Shown here: positions 44,391 to 54,463 of the stretch, one piece after another
Position numbering within the stretch: position 1 is the first letter of the stretch
How the letters are laid out: every line of letters starts with the position of its first letter
Assembly: GCA_029261835.1 (NCBI GenBank)
Contig: JAJDAO010000026.1
Location: 196,666-260,665, forward strand
Reading direction: 5' to 3'
Length of the DNA stretch: 64,000 bases
Origin: Deltaproteobacteria bacterium
Lineage (GTDB): Bacteria > Myxococcota_A > UBA9160 > UBA4427
Translations under genes and position numbers: made by a program
Notes under the pieces: model-generated
The model's database searches: none
Told to the model about the DNA's origin: nothing
Seen by the model: the letters and a program-made list of their open reading frames with translations, nothing else

Positions 44391-45275
44391 TTAGTCACGC
44401 CAGCCGAAGGGAACTCGGGCGTCGTCCGCCTCGGACTCGAGCAGCTTCAACTCCTGCTCGAGTCTCTGCACCTCTTCCCCGAGGTGCTCGCGTCTGCGCG
44501 TGCGACTGAACGGAACCTCGTCACGCTTCTTCTTCATCTCGCGGATGCGGCTGTGGTGCGCGGCAAAGTGCTGCCGCCATTGCTCGCGGCTGCGCCCACC
44601 TCTGAGTATGCCCGCTTCGGCGAGGTTGTTTCTGCGCAGCGTAACGACGCCCGCTACGGGATCGATGTCGTATTTGAAATGGTTGAAGTACGACAAGCCG
44701 AGCAGGCCATACTCCATGCTCTCACTGACGGTCGCGGGCACACCCTCGACGCGGGCCCCCTCGAGTGAAACGGATTTCAGGTGGACGAGCTTCTGAGTCA
44801 CCGTGCCGTTGGCCGTACCATAGACGCCGGTGCGCGCTCCGCTGAGATCGAGGCCCAGCTGCTCGGCCGCCCAGGTCGGCAGCACGACGTCGGTGGCGCC
44901 GGTGTCGATGTGGAACGGCACCTTCAGGCGATCGTTGATCAGCACTTGCACCGTCATGCTGCTGCCGGCTCGCTGAACTCGGATCTTGTGCACCTTGCCC
45001 GTCGTCCCGCTCCCGCTCGTAGAGCGCACAGCCGGCCGACCGGGCTGCGGGCTGGCCGGGGGCGTCGTGTAGCTCTGGATACGCGTGCGGGCGGGCTGCT
45101 TGGCGGCCGTCTCCGCTTGCGTGCGATGACTCGGCGGCACCTGGCGGAGGTCCTGAGTGAAATGCACCCGGCCTGCGTCGTCGGTCCATTTGTAGATCTC
45201 GGCACTGGCGACGCCCGTCGCTCCGAAGAGCGCCAGCATCAGCACGACCGCCCGCGATGTCCCAAACCAGTCCAT
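44391..45275 (-). CDS. Secreted retropepsin-like aspartic protease with DUF4124
   Basis: A 294-aa exported protein. A signal peptide (VVLMLALFGATGVASA) is followed by a DUF4124-like domain (EIYKWTDDAGRVHFTQDL). A Pro/Ser-rich linker leads to a retropepsin-like domain of clan AA: the catalytic motif FHIDTGATDVVLP, with hydrophobic-hydrophobic-Gly ending in EYGLLGLSYFNHFKYDID. A coiled-coil tail (EEVQRLEQELKLLESE) ends it. One Asp-Thr-Gly motif means it must dimerise to act. ATG at 45275. Substrate unknown. It lies 49 bp after the end of uvrC on the same strand. Confidence 0.85.
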   Translation of the reverse strand: MDWFGTSRAVVLMLALFGATGVASAEIYKWTDDAGRVHFTQDLRQVPPSHRTQAETAAKQPARTRIQSYTTPPASPQPGRPAVRSTSGSGTTGKVHKIRVQRAGSSMTVQVLINDRLKVPFHIDTGATDVVLPTWAAEQLGLDLSGARTGVYGTANGTVTQKLVHLKSVSLEGARVEGVPATVSESMEYGLLGLSYFNHFKYDIDPVAGVVTLRRNNLAEAGILRGGRSREQWRQHFAAHHSRIREMKKKRDEVPFSRTRRREHLGEEVQRLEQELKLLESEADDARVPFGWRD

Positions 45276-45324
45276 GTCAAGCCCCCAGCTCCACCCGCCA
45301 CATCGGCCGACTGGGGTGCGGGCT

Positions 45325-47217
45325 TTATTCGTCGGCTGTCTGCGCGCCGAGGCCGGCGTGGGCGTCGAAGAAGCGGCGGATCGTGCTGGCGTCGCGGGAC
45401 GAGATCCCGGGCACCCCACGGAGCGCCTCTTCCCCCGCCTCGCGCACGGCCCTCAGCGAGCCGAGCGCTCGTAGCAGAGCGCGGCGTTTGCCGGGCCCGA
45501 TGCCTGGGAGCTCCTCCAGAATCGAGATCAGACCGATCTTCGAGCGAAGATGACGCTGGAATTCGATCGCAAAGCGGTGGGACTCGTCGCGCACGCGCTG
45601 CAGCAACAGCAGTCCCCGCGAGCTCGGCGGCAGCAGAATGGCATTCGCACGGCCCGGGCGGTAGAGACGCTCCGCCTTGAGCCCACCGGAGCGCCTGACT
45701 CGCGGCGTCCGGCTGGCGGCGTCCCGCTCCTTCGAGATACCGATGCAGTCCAGCTTCAGACCCGCATCGGCGAGTGCCGTGCTCAGTACCGCGACCTGCC
45801 CCCGCCCGCCGTCGACCATCATGAGATCCGGTAGCGGCTCACTCTCCACACGGGCCAGGCGACGCCGCAGTACCTCACGTAGACAGTCGTAGTCGTCACC
45901 CGCCAGCGCCTGTCTGATGCGGTACTTGCGGTAGTCCCGCTTGAGCGGCTGACCGTCCTCGAAGACCACGCGGCTGGCCACCGCCAGACTGCCCTGCAGG
46001 TTCGACACGTCGTAGCACTCGATGCGCCGTGGCAGGCACGCGAGCTCGCATCCCCCTTCGATCTCGCGCAGCGCGGCGGTGACGTTCTCTCGGGCCTCGA
46101 GACGTCCGGCCAGCGCGAGCTCGGCGTTTTGCGACGCGATGTCGACCAGCTTTCGCACATCGCCGCGCTGGGGCGTGCGAATCTCGACGCGCCGCTGCCA
46201 GCGTTCGCGCAAGAGCGTCCGCAGCGCGCCGCCGTCCTCGAATTCGGCTGAACAGAGCACCTCGCGCGGTGCCTCGCGCCCCTCCTGCTCGCCGTAGTAC
46301 TGGCCAAGAAAGGAGGCGACCACTTCTCCGTCGTCGAGCCGGACCCGCGAGAATGCGTAGTCTTCCGCACCAACAACGCGCCCCTCACGCACGTGAAGCA
46401 CCTGGATCTCGACCTCACCTCCGGCCCGCGCCAGACCGAAAACGTCCCGATCCAGATCGCGATCGCTCACGATCTGCTGCCGCTCCAGCGTGCCTTTCAC
46501 TGCCGCGATGCGGTCGCGCAGGCGCGCCGCCTCCTCGAAGCGCTCATGCTGCGAGGCGAGACGCATCTTCTCCTCCAGGCTCTCCACCAGCTCCTTCGAG
46601 CGGCCGCGCAAGAACAGCACCGTCCCCCGCACCTGTTCGTCGTAGGCGGCGTGATCCACGAGCCCACAGCAGGGTGCCGGGCAGCGCCTCATCTCGTACT
46701 CGATGCAGGGTCGCGCGCGACGCGCGTAGTCCCTGAAGACCGAGTCGGTGCAGGAGCGCAGTGGGAAGACTCGCCGCAGGTTGGAGAGCGCCTCCTTGAG
46801 TGCGCTGCTCGAAGTATAGGGACCGAAGTAGTGCGCTCCGTCCTTGCGGAACTTCCGCACGCTCGTGAGCCTCGGCCACTCCTCGCCTTCGTCGAGCCGT
46901 ACGGCGAGATACTGCTTGTCGTCGCGCAGCCTCACGTTGAAGACGGGCTTGTGGCGTTTGATGAGCTCGTTCTCGAGCAGCAGCGCCTCCTTGACGTTGG
47001 CCGTCACGAGCACATCGACGTCCGCCACGCGCGCCATCAGCGCCGGAATGCGCACCCGCCCATCGCCCCCTGCGAAGTACTGCCGCACGCGCACCCGCAG
47101 ATTCTGTGCCTTGCCGACGTAGAGCACGGCACCGCGATCGCTCCTGAAGCGATACACGCCCGGTTCGGCGGGCAGCGCGGCGATCTTCTCCGCGAGGTCG
47201 CTGCCGCCGGCACTCAT
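45325..47217 (-). CDS. uvrC: Excinuclease ABC subunit C
   Basis: A 630-aa UvrC, which makes both incisions in nucleotide-excision repair. The GIY-YIG nuclease (GVYRFRSDRGAVLYVGKAQNLRVRVRQYF) is N-terminal, then a UVR motif (SLEEKMRLASQHERFEEAARLRDRI) that binds UvrB, the RNase H-like domain (IECYDVSNLQGSLAVASRVVF and DLMMVDGGRGQV) and C-terminal HhH (ELPGIGPGKRRALLRALG). It starts 2 nt after the uvrB stop. Full length. Confidence 0.97.
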   Translation of the reverse strand: MSAGGSDLAEKIAALPAEPGVYRFRSDRGAVLYVGKAQNLRVRVRQYFAGGDGRVRIPALMARVADVDVLVTANVKEALLLENELIKRHKPVFNVRLRDDKQYLAVRLDEGEEWPRLTSVRKFRKDGAHYFGPYTSSSALKEALSNLRRVFPLRSCTDSVFRDYARRARPCIEYEMRRCPAPCCGLVDHAAYDEQVRGTVLFLRGRSKELVESLEEKMRLASQHERFEEAARLRDRIAAVKGTLERQQIVSDRDLDRDVFGLARAGGEVEIQVLHVREGRVVGAEDYAFSRVRLDDGEVVASFLGQYYGEQEGREAPREVLCSAEFEDGGALRTLLRERWQRRVEIRTPQRGDVRKLVDIASQNAELALAGRLEARENVTAALREIEGGCELACLPRRIECYDVSNLQGSLAVASRVVFEDGQPLKRDYRKYRIRQALAGDDYDCLREVLRRRLARVESEPLPDLMMVDGGRGQVAVLSTALADAGLKLDCIGISKERDAASRTPRVRRSGGLKAERLYRPGRANAILLPPSSRGLLLLQRVRDESHRFAIEFQRHLRSKIGLISILEELPGIGPGKRRALLRALGSLRAVREAGEEALRGVPGISSRDASTIRRFFDAHAGLGAQTADE

Positions 47218-47219
47218 CG

Positions 47220-49238
47220 TCAGCTCAGCCGCAGACGCTCTTTTTCGAGCGCCTTGATGCGATCGCGTAGGTCGGCAGCCCGTTCGAAGTCGAGCTCCTC
47301 AGCTGCTCGGCGCATCTCATTGCGAAGCGCGTCGATGAGCGAGGGAAGCTCGTGGGCCGGCACGTCGGGGTCCACCTGCTCGTGCCGCAGCCCGACCGTC
47401 ACGTAGTCCGCCTCCCAGATCGAATCCTGTAGGCTCGAGATACGCTTGACCACCGTCTTGGGCGTAATGCCGTGCTCCTCGTTGTAGCGCTCCTGGAGAG
47501 CCCGCCGGCGCTCGGTCTCGCTCAGTGTTCGGCGAATCGAATCGGTCTGCTTGTCGGCGTAGAGAATCACGCTGCCGTCGACGTTGCGCGCGGCCCGGCC
47601 AATGGTCTGGACCAGCGAACGGGTGGAACGCAGGAAGCCCTCTTTGTCCGCGTCGAGGATCGCGACCAGCGAGACCTCGGGGATGTCGAGGCCCTCGCGC
47701 AGCAGGTTGATCCCCACCAGCACATCGAAGTCCCCCTCTCGCAGCGCGCGGATGATCTCCATACGCTCGAGCACCTTGATGTCGCTGTGGAGATAACGCA
47801 CGCGAACCCCCAGCTCGCCGTAGTACTCGCTGAGCTCTTCGGCCATGCGCTTGGTCAGCGTCGTGACGAGCACGCGTCCGCCCTGCGACACGCGCAGACG
47901 AATCTCCTCCAACAGGTCGTCCACCTGACCACTGGCCGGGCGGATCTCGACCTTGGGGTCCGTCAGCCCGGTGGGCCGAATGATCTGCTCGACCACGACT
48001 CCAGCTGAATGTTCGAGTTCGTAGTCCGCCGGTGTGGCCGAAACGTATATGCGCTGCCAGGCCCTCCGCTCCCACTCTTCGAAACGCAGCGGACGATTGT
48101 CGAGCGCCGAGGGCAAGCGCCAGCCGTACTCCACGAGCGTCTCCTTGCGCGCGCGATCCCCGCGGTACATGGCGCCGATCTGGGGAACGGCGATGTGGCT
48201 CTCGTCGAGCACGACCAGCGTGTCATCGGGCAGGTAGTCGTAGAGTGTATACGGTGTCTGTCCCGCCGAGCGGCCGTCGAGCCAGCGCGAGTAGTTCTCG
48301 ACGCCGTGGCAGAAGCCGAGCTCCTCGAGCATCTCGATATCGTACAGCGTGCGCTGCTCGAGCCGCTGAGCTTCCAGCAACCTGCCCTCGCGTTTGAACT
48401 CGCTGAGCCGCTCGTCCAGCTCGCTGCGAATTCCCTCGACCGCCCGCCGCAGCCGCGCCTCGCTCGCCACATAGTGACTGGCGGGATAGATCATCGCTCG
48501 CCTGGGACGCGCCACCACCTTGCCGCGCAGCGGATCGATTTCCGCCAGCGCCTCGACCTCGTCTCCGAAGAACTCGACGCGAATCGCCCGCTCACTCTCG
48601 TACTGCGGGAAGATCTCCACCACGTCACCGCGCACGCGGAATGTGCCGCGGTGAAAGTCATGGTCATTGCGCGTGTACAGCATGTCGACCAGTCGGCGAA
48701 GCAGGTCGTCGCGCACCAGCTCCATGCCCGTCTCCAGATAGGCGTGCATCGAGCCGTAGCTCTCTGGCGCTCCGAGCCCATAGATGCAGGAAACGCTCGC
48801 CACCACCAGCACGTCGCGGCGGGTCAGGATCGAATGGGTGGCGGAATGGCGCAGCTTGTCGATCTCGTCGTTGACGTGAGAATCCTTCTCGATGTAGGTG
48901 TCGCTCGAGGGGATGTACGCCTCCGGCTGATAGTAATCGTAGTAGGAGACGAAGTACTCGACAGCGTTCTCCGGGAAGAGATCGCGAAACTCGGCGAAGA
49001 GCTGCGCCGCCAGCGTCTTGTTAGGCGACATCACCAGCGTGGGGCGATTGATCCGCTCGACCAGACAGGCGATGCTGAAGGTCTTGCCGCTGCCCGTCAC
49101 GCCGAGCAGTGTCTGGTGCGCGTCGCCCCGCCCGACGCCCGCCACCAGCTCCTCGATGGCCCGCGGCTGATCGCCGGCGGGTGCGAAGTCGGAGACCAGC
49201 CGGAAGGTTCGGCCGGGCGCTGGGTCGGCCCCGCTCAC
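47220..49238 (-). CDS. uvrB: Excinuclease ABC subunit B
   Basis: A 672-aa UvrB helicase-like damage verifier. Walker [10 protein letters not shown], beta-hairpin region [25 protein letters not shown] motif [11 protein letters not shown], motif [11 protein letters not shown], and a C-terminal UVR segment ([21 protein letters not shown]). The GTG start at 49238 overlaps the cysS stop (GTGA). Full length. Confidence 0.97.
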   Translation of the reverse strand: MSGADPAPGRTFRLVSDFAPAGDQPRAIEELVAGVGRGDAHQTLLGVTGSGKTFSIACLVERINRPTLVMSPNKTLAAQLFAEFRDLFPENAVEYFVSYYDYYQPEAYIPSSDTYIEKDSHVNDEIDKLRHSATHSILTRRDVLVVASVSCIYGLGAPESYGSMHAYLETGMELVRDDLLRRLVDMLYTRNDHDFHRGTFRVRGDVVEIFPQYESERAIRVEFFGDEVEALAEIDPLRGKVVARPRRAMIYPASHYVASEARLRRAVEGIRSELDERLSEFKREGRLLEAQRLEQRTLYDIEMLEELGFCHGVENYSRWLDGRSAGQTPYTLYDYLPDDTLVVLDESHIAVPQIGAMYRGDRARKETLVEYGWRLPSALDNRPLRFEEWERRAWQRIYVSATPADYELEHSAGVVVEQIIRPTGLTDPKVEIRPASGQVDDLLEEIRLRVSQGGRVLVTTLTKRMAEELSEYYGELGVRVRYLHSDIKVLERMEIIRALREGDFDVLVGINLLREGLDIPEVSLVAILDADKEGFLRSTRSLVQTIGRAARNVDGSVILYADKQTDSIRRTLSETERRRALQERYNEEHGITPKTVVKRISSLQDSIWEADYVTVGLRHEQVDPDVPAHELPSLIDALRNEMRRAAEELDFERAADLRDRIKALEKERLRLS

Positions 49239-50641
49239 TCGCGGCTCCAGCGAGGACCCTCAGGCGTGTCGATGATACTGATGCCCTCGGCCGCCAGCTC
49301 ATCTCGAATGCGATCCGCGCCGGCAAAGTCCTTGCGCTCGCGCGCGGCCTGTCGCTCCGCGAGCATGGCGTCGATGCGCGGATCGCTCTCGCTGATCTCC
49401 TCCGCGGGCACGGCGTGGGCGAGATCGAGCCCCAGTACCTCGTCGAAGGCAAGCAGCAGATCGCGACGGTCCGCGGGCGACAGACTGTCGCTGCGCGCCA
49501 CGTCCCAGACCACTGCCATCGCTTTGGGCGCGTTGAGGTCGTCTGCCAACGCGGCGCGGAAACGCTCGCGATGGGGAGCCTGGGCGTCACGATCTGCGCT
49601 GTCCGGCACGGCGCGCAGCTCGGCCACCAGTGCAACCAGCCGGCGATAGCCGCGTGACGCGGCCTCCATGGCCTCGGGGTTGAAGGTCTGCTGCTGACGA
49701 TAGTGCGCCTGGAGAAAGAAATATCGGAAAGCCAGCGGATCACGACCCTGCTCCACTAGATCGCTCAGTGCCGTCACGTTGCCCTTGGACTTCGACATCT
49801 TCTCGCCGCCAAAATCGAGGAACTCGTTGTGCATCCAGAAAGACACCCAGGGCCGTACGTCGTAGGCACACTCGCTCTGCGCGACCTCGTTGGTATGGTG
49901 CACGCTGGCGAGGTCGATGCCGCCGGTGTGGATGTCGAAGCGCTCGCCCAGATAGCGGCTGCTCATGGCCGAGCATTCGAGGTGCCAGCCCGGGAAGCCG
50001 CGGCCCCATGGCGAGTCCCACTCCTGCAAACGCCTCACCTCGGGCGCGGCGAACTTCCAGATCGCGAAATCCGCCGGGTGGCGCTTGCCCTCGACCGCAT
50101 CGATGCGCTGGACATCGCGTTGCCCCTCGAGATCGAGCCGGGCGAGCTCGCTGTAGTGATCGAACTTCGAGACATCGAAGTACAGGCCATCGTCGATGCG
50201 ATACAGATAGCCCTTCTCCTCCAGTACCCGGCCGAGCGCGATCTGCTCCGCAATGTGCTCGCTGGCTCTCGGGTTTCTCTCCGGCTCGAGGCAGTTGACC
50301 CGCGCTCGATCCTCCCTCCACATCTGCGTGTACTTGTCGGCGATTTCAGCGGCGCTCTGGCCGGCCCGCTTGGCCGCCAGCTCCATCTTGTCCTCGCCCT
50401 CGTCGGCATCGGATACAAGGTGCCCGACATCGGTGATGTTGATGACGTGCTCGACAGCGAATCCCTCGGAGAGCAAGAAGCGCTTGAGCAGATCGGCAAA
50501 GAGCTGAGAGCGCAGATTGCCAATGTGCTGTGGGCCGTAGACCGTCGGCCCGCAGGTGTAGATCCCGACACGCCCGGGCTGCAGCGGGGCGAAGTCTTGC
50601 TTTGTGCGCGTTCGGGTGTTGTAGAAGACGATCGCGCTCAA
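49235..50641 (-). CDS. cysS: Cysteinyl-tRNA synthetase
   Basis: A 468-aa class I aminoacyl-tRNA synthetase. HIGN ([13 protein letters not shown]) and KMSKSKGN motifs are intact; zinc ligands include YTCGPTVYG and GWHLECSAM. The TTG start at 50641 overlaps the ispF stop (TTGA) with GGAGG upstream. Full length. Confidence 0.97.
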   Translation of the reverse strand: MSAIVFYNTRTRTKQDFAPLQPGRVGIYTCGPTVYGPQHIGNLRSQLFADLLKRFLLSEGFAVEHVINITDVGHLVSDADEGEDKMELAAKRAGQSAAEIADKYTQMWREDRARVNCLEPERNPRASEHIAEQIALGRVLEEKGYLYRIDDGLYFDVSKFDHYSELARLDLEGQRDVQRIDAVEGKRHPADFAIWKFAAPEVRRLQEWDSPWGRGFPGWHLECSAMSSRYLGERFDIHTGGIDLASVHHTNEVAQSECAYDVRPWVSFWMHNEFLDFGGEKMSKSKGNVTALSDLVEQGRDPLAFRYFFLQAHYRQQQTFNPEAMEAASRGYRRLVALVAELRAVPDSADRDAQAPHRERFRAALADDLNAPKAMAVVWDVARSDSLSPADRRDLLLAFDEVLGLDLAHAVPAEEISESDPRIDAMLAERQAARERKDFAGADRIRDELAAEGISIIDTPEGPRWSRE

Positions 50642-51144
50642 GCTCCTTCACCTCCGCTCTCTGCCCGAGTCTCGCTCGCTTCGAGCAGCACGACTGCCAG
50701 ACTGGCGATGCCCTCCTCCCGCCCGAGCGCACCGAGGTGATCGGTACTCGTCAGCTTCAGATTGATCCGGGACAGCTCGCTGCCCAGCAACCTCGCGAGA
50801 CTCTCCTGCAGCGTGGACTGCTGGGGTGCCAGCCTCGGCGCCTGTGCGATCACCGTGGCGTCGAGATTCACCACCGCGAAGCCGCGCTCGCGCATCATCG
50901 CCACCACGCGCTCGATGATCCGCCGGCTGTCGACGCCGCGCAGCCGCTCGTCGGAAGATGGGAAATAGCGCCCGAGGTCGCCCGCCCCGAGCGCGCCGAG
51001 AATCGCATCCGCCACCGCGTGGAGCAGTACGTCGCCATCCGAGTGACCCTCGAGTCCCCGATCGCAGGGGATCGTCACACCGCCGAGCACCAGCGGGCGA
51101 CCCGCGACCAGACGATGGGCGTCGAAGCCCTGACCGATCCTCAA
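50638..51144 (-). CDS. ispF: 2-C-methyl-D-erythritol 2,4-cyclodiphosphate synthase
   Basis: A 168-aa IspF of the non-mevalonate isoprenoid pathway. Metal ligands IGQGFDAHRL and GHSDGDVLLHAVADA, and the TSTDHLGALGREEGIAS loop, are present. The ORF is open far upstream, but TTG at 51144 with GGAGG 7 nt before it and a 4-bp overlap with ispD (TTGA) is the true start. Full length. Confidence 0.96.
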   Translation of the reverse strand: MRIGQGFDAHRLVAGRPLVLGGVTIPCDRGLEGHSDGDVLLHAVADAILGALGAGDLGRYFPSSDERLRGVDSRRIIERVVAMMRERGFAVVNLDATVIAQAPRLAPQQSTLQESLARLLGSELSRINLKLTSTDHLGALGREEGIASLAVVLLEASETRAESGGEGA

Positions 51145-51857
51145 GCTTGATCCTCCCGGCGCGCGGAGCGGGCCGGACCCGCGCCGGCCAGCCACGCCTC
51201 TGCGACCTCGAGGTCTTCGGGCAGCGTGATCTTCAGGTTGCGGGGGCTTCCCTCGACGACCTTGACCGGCACGCCGAGTCGCTCGACGAGCTGTGCGTCG
51301 TCGGTCCCGAGCACCGCGTCTGCCCGCGCCTTGGCAAGGGCTTCGCGAAGCAGCTCGACGCGAAATGCCTGCGGCGTCTGCGCCGCCCAGCATTCGCTGC
51401 GCGGCGGCGTCTCCAAGACCTCGCCGTCGCGAACCCGCTTGACGGTGTCGCGCAGCGGCACGGCCAAGAGCGCTGCGCCGTGCTCGCTCGCCGCGGCGAG
51501 CACGCGGCGGATCTCCTCGACCGTCACCAGGCAGCGCGCCGCGTCGTGAACGGCGACCAGCTCCACGTCCTGCGGCAGCGCGGCCAAGCCGGCGGCGACG
51601 GAATCCTGACGCTCTGCCCCACCGGGGACGGGCTCGCACAGCTTCGCGATCGCGGCCAGCTCCAGAGCAAACCAGCGCGGCAGATCGACCGCGGCCAGTA
51701 CCGGCTGCACCAGATCGACCTCGGGTACGGCGGCGGCAGTCTCGAGCGAGCGCTGCAACAGTGTCTTGCCCCGCAGCGCCGCAAATGCCTTGGGGAGCGC
51801 ATGGCCGAGCCGCTCGCCACGCCCGGCCGCCAGGACGAGTACCGCCGTCTTCATCAT
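51141..51857 (-). CDS. ispD: 2-C-methyl-D-erythritol 4-phosphate cytidylyltransferase
   Basis: A 238-aa IspD, converting MEP to CDP-ME. The nucleotide-binding loop is VLAAGRGERLGHALPKAF, and AVHDAARCLVT and TPQAFR are family signatures. The start is one of two adjacent ATGs (51857 or 51854); no clear ribosome-binding site is seen, but the conserved N-terminus begins here. It heads the ispD-ispF-cysS-uvrB-uvrC series. Confidence 0.95.
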   Translation of the reverse strand: MMKTAVLVLAAGRGERLGHALPKAFAALRGKTLLQRSLETAAAVPEVDLVQPVLAAVDLPRWFALELAAIAKLCEPVPGGAERQDSVAAGLAALPQDVELVAVHDAARCLVTVEEIRRVLAAASEHGAALLAVPLRDTVKRVRDGEVLETPPRSECWAAQTPQAFRVELLREALAKARADAVLGTDDAQLVERLGVPVKVVEGSPRNLKITLPEDLEVAEAWLAGAGPARSARREDQA

Positions 51858-51998
51858 GACGCCGGAGAATAGAACGCCCCCCCCCGCAGCGCCGCCGACG
51901 ATGTGACGAGCCACACCGACAGCACGAAGCCGAAGAGCGAAGATGCTCGACGGCGGCGCAACGAGCGTTCCGGTACAGTCCCCCGCCGGAGGACCCCC

Positions 51999-53573
51999 AT
52001 GCGAAGCCTGCCCGCCTCGATCGCCGTCTTGATGCTCACTCTGCTCGTCTCAGCCCTTCCCGCGACCGCACAGCAGACAGCGATCCGCGACGCGGCAGAG
52101 ACTGTTCGACCGCTTGCACTCGACGAGGCGATCGCCCTGGGGCTGCAGAACAACCTGGACGTCGAGGTGAATCGATACGCGCCCCATGTCTCGCAGCTCG
52201 AATCTCAGGCGGCCTGGGGCGCGTACGACGTCACCCTTAGCTCGGGGGTCAGCTACACCGAGGATGTTCCGGCATCGGCGGCCAAGAGCCTCTTCAACGT
52301 CGGCCGGAAGACGACTGCAGGCAATGCCAGCCTCGGCGCTCTGATTCCGTATATCGGTGCCACCGTGGGCCTCAGCTTTGAGGGCTCCAGCACGGCCGAC
52401 GCTTCGCAGATCAGCAATCTCGATCCCGGGCTCGAGTCCAAGCTGGGTTTGAGCACGACCATCCCACTCATGAAAGGGCTCATCTGGAATGGGGCTTGGA
52501 CCAAGGTCAAGACCAGCCGGCTCGATCATCAGAGCTCCCTCGACACCTTCGAAGGGGCGGTGATGGACACGGTGCAGCAGATCATCGGTGCCTATTGGGT
52601 ACTGGTCGCGGCGAAAGAGCAGCAACGTGTGGCGGAGAAGAGTCTCGAGAGCACGACGGCCCTGCTGGACCAGACGCGCACGCAGTACGAGGTGGGCGTG
52701 GTCTCGAAAGTCGAGGTCGTCGAGGCCGATGCGGGCGTGGCCAATAGCGAGTTCAATCTGATCGTAGCGCGTAACGATCAGCGAAATGCCCAAGACACCC
52801 TAATCGCGGCGGTGCTCGGCGATCGTCTGCGCGCGAGCACGACTCTGATCTTCGATCCCAGCGACAACCCGGAGTATCACGCCGTCGAGCCGGTCGACCT
52901 CGACCGCGCAGTGCAGACGGCTTTCAACAGGCGACCCGAGGTTTCTGCCGCGGAGAAAGGCATCGAGCAGGCCACGCTGCAGCTGCGCTTCGCCCGGAAC
53001 CAGCGCCTGCCGCAGCTCGATTTCGGTGCGAGCTACAAGGTCCGGGGCATCGCCGGGGATGCCAACCCGAACCGCCTCTCCTCGACGCCCATCGTCGTCG
53101 GTCGAGACTTTAGCGATACCTTCGACAGCTACTTCCAGGGCCCGCGAAACGTCGAGGTAAAGGGCGTATTCACGATCCCGATTCCAAACACGGCTGCCCG
53201 CAAGGGCGTGACCAAAGCGCAGATCGAGCTGCGGAAGGCCAACTCGGAGCTGACACGACTCAAGCAGGGGATCATCGTGAAGGTGCGTAGCGCCGCACGC
53301 GGGCTGGTGGCCTCGGCGCAGGGCGTCGAAGCCGCCGAGCGGCGGCGGGTGGCGGCGGCCGAGCAGCTACGGGCCGAACGCATCCGGCTGGAGCACGGTG
53401 AATCCACCCCGTTCGACGTGCTTCAGCGGGAGCGCGACCTGGTCGAGGCCGAGAGCCAGAAGATCGACGCACTCCAGGGCTTTCGCGTTTCACAGGTGGA
53501 ACTCGAACGGGCCGAGGGGACGATTCTCGAGAGCCGGAACATCGTCATCGATCGCGTACGTGAGCTGCGGTAG
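51999..53573 (+). CDS. TolC-like outer-membrane efflux protein
   Basis: A 524-aa TolC/OprM-type channel. Signal peptide MRSLPASIAVLMLTLLVSALPATAQ, then two long helical repeats (ALDEAIALGLQNNLDVEVNRYAP and an internal repeat with AVQTAFNRRPEVSAAEKGIEQA) typical of OEP domains. GGAGG 6 nt before the ATG fixes the start. No inner-membrane pump or adaptor gene lies beside it. It is followed by the bactofilin gene. Confidence 0.9.
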   Translation: MRSLPASIAVLMLTLLVSALPATAQQTAIRDAAETVRPLALDEAIALGLQNNLDVEVNRYAPHVSQLESQAAWGAYDVTLSSGVSYTEDVPASAAKSLFNVGRKTTAGNASLGALIPYIGATVGLSFEGSSTADASQISNLDPGLESKLGLSTTIPLMKGLIWNGAWTKVKTSRLDHQSSLDTFEGAVMDTVQQIIGAYWVLVAAKEQQRVAEKSLESTTALLDQTRTQYEVGVVSKVEVVEADAGVANSEFNLIVARNDQRNAQDTLIAAVLGDRLRASTTLIFDPSDNPEYHAVEPVDLDRAVQTAFNRRPEVSAAEKGIEQATLQLRFARNQRLPQLDFGASYKVRGIAGDANPNRLSSTPIVVGRDFSDTFDSYFQGPRNVEVKGVFTIPIPNTAARKGVTKAQIELRKANSELTRLKQGIIVKVRSAARGLVASAQGVEAAERRRVAAAEQLRAERIRLEHGESTPFDVLQRERDLVEAESQKIDALQGFRVSQVELERAEGTILESRNIVIDRVRELR

Positions 53574-53645
53574 CCTGGACCGGCTGGCCTGAAGGCTAAG
53601 TGGTGGGCGGGCGCGCAGGTCGGCGCACGAATGCAGGATCGAGCT

Positions 53646-54251
53646 ATGGGACTCTTCGGAAGCAAGAACAAAGAGGCGCAAGCCGGCACCGGGGTGGAGA
53701 GCGAGCCCGGAGCGCCGGCCGAGGCGCCCGTGCCGCAGACGACATCCGCGCGGCGGCAGCCGCTCGGGCGAGGTGAGGGGAAGCGGAGCGAGGGCTCCGG
53801 CTTTGGAAACGAGAGCACGGGCGGCGACAGGCCGACCCGCAAGGGGGAAGCCGTGGCAACTATCGGCAAGTCGATCATCTTCAAGGGCGAGCTGACGGGC
53901 GACGAAGATCTCGAGATCGACGGCAACGTCGAAGGCGACATCAAGCTGCCGAACCATGAGCTGACGGTCGGAGCCCACGGCAAGGTCAAGGCCGAGATCA
54001 CGGCCAAGTGCGTGCAGGTCGTCGGACACGTCTCGGGGAACATAGTCGCGACCGAGCGCGTCGAGATCCAGGCCTCGGGCGTGGTCGAAGGCGATATCCG
54101 CGCCCCGCGTCTACTCGTGCAGGAGGGGGCCGTTGTGAACGGCGCCATCGAGATGAGCGGCAGGAAGGAATCCCCCACCGCGACCGCCAGCTCGAGCGGG
54201 GGCACCGGACCGACGGTCCCGGGTGTCCAGCCGACCCGCAGGGCTGGCTAG
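53646..54251 (+). CDS. Bactofilin
   Basis: A 201-aa bactofilin, a polymer-forming cytoskeletal protein. The DUF583 core (ATIGKSIIFKGELTGDEDLEI, VEGDIKLPNHELTVGAHG, VVGHVSGNIVATERVEI, VEGDIRAPRLLVQEGAVVNG) is a right-handed beta-helix, flanked by disordered tails rich in Gly/Ser/Pro. The ATG at 53646 is preferred to 53631 since AGGA lies just upstream. It could take part in cell shape or polarity. Its neighbour is the TolC-like gene 72 nt upstream. Confidence 0.92.
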   Translation: MGLFGSKNKEAQAGTGVESEPGAPAEAPVPQTTSARRQPLGRGEGKRSEGSGFGNESTGGDRPTRKGEAVATIGKSIIFKGELTGDEDLEIDGNVEGDIKLPNHELTVGAHGKVKAEITAKCVQVVGHVSGNIVATERVEIQASGVVEGDIRAPRLLVQEGAVVNGAIEMSGRKESPTATASSSGGTGPTVPGVQPTRRAG

Positions 54252-54436
54252 CCCCGATTCGGCGTAGTCAGACAGAGCGCGCGTTCCCCTACGGGCGCTC
54301 CTGGCAAGTGGCTGGTCGATGCGAGGCGATTCGTGAGCTCCTGCGAAGAAGTCACTCGAGTGGAGATACGCATGCGGAAGCGGAGAAGGGGAACGCGGTG
54401 TCAGGCGTGCGAAATCGCCGCGCTATTCGGGGTGGG

Positions 54437-54463
54437 GCCCTGATCCGACTGCCGCATCAGGGC
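54437..54463. terminator. Convergent inverted repeat after secF/bactofilin
   Basis: GCCCTGAT, 11-nt loop, ATCAGGGC: perfect 8-bp stem. It overlaps the last base of the secF stop and lies between the two converging transcripts. No U-tract on the secF side; T-rich sequence follows on the plus strand. Likely a bidirectional end. Confidence 0.5.

Noticed and set aside
48009-49649. 546-aa plus-strand frame
   Set aside because: It is antisense to uvrB and the end of cysS, both full-length and well supported.
51877-51885. C9 homopolymer between ispD and the TolC-like gene (also C9 in the DHH-like gene and C8 in the SpoIID-like and hybrid kinase genes)
   Set aside because: These could allow slippage, but such runs are expected at high GC and no frameshifted gene accompanies them.
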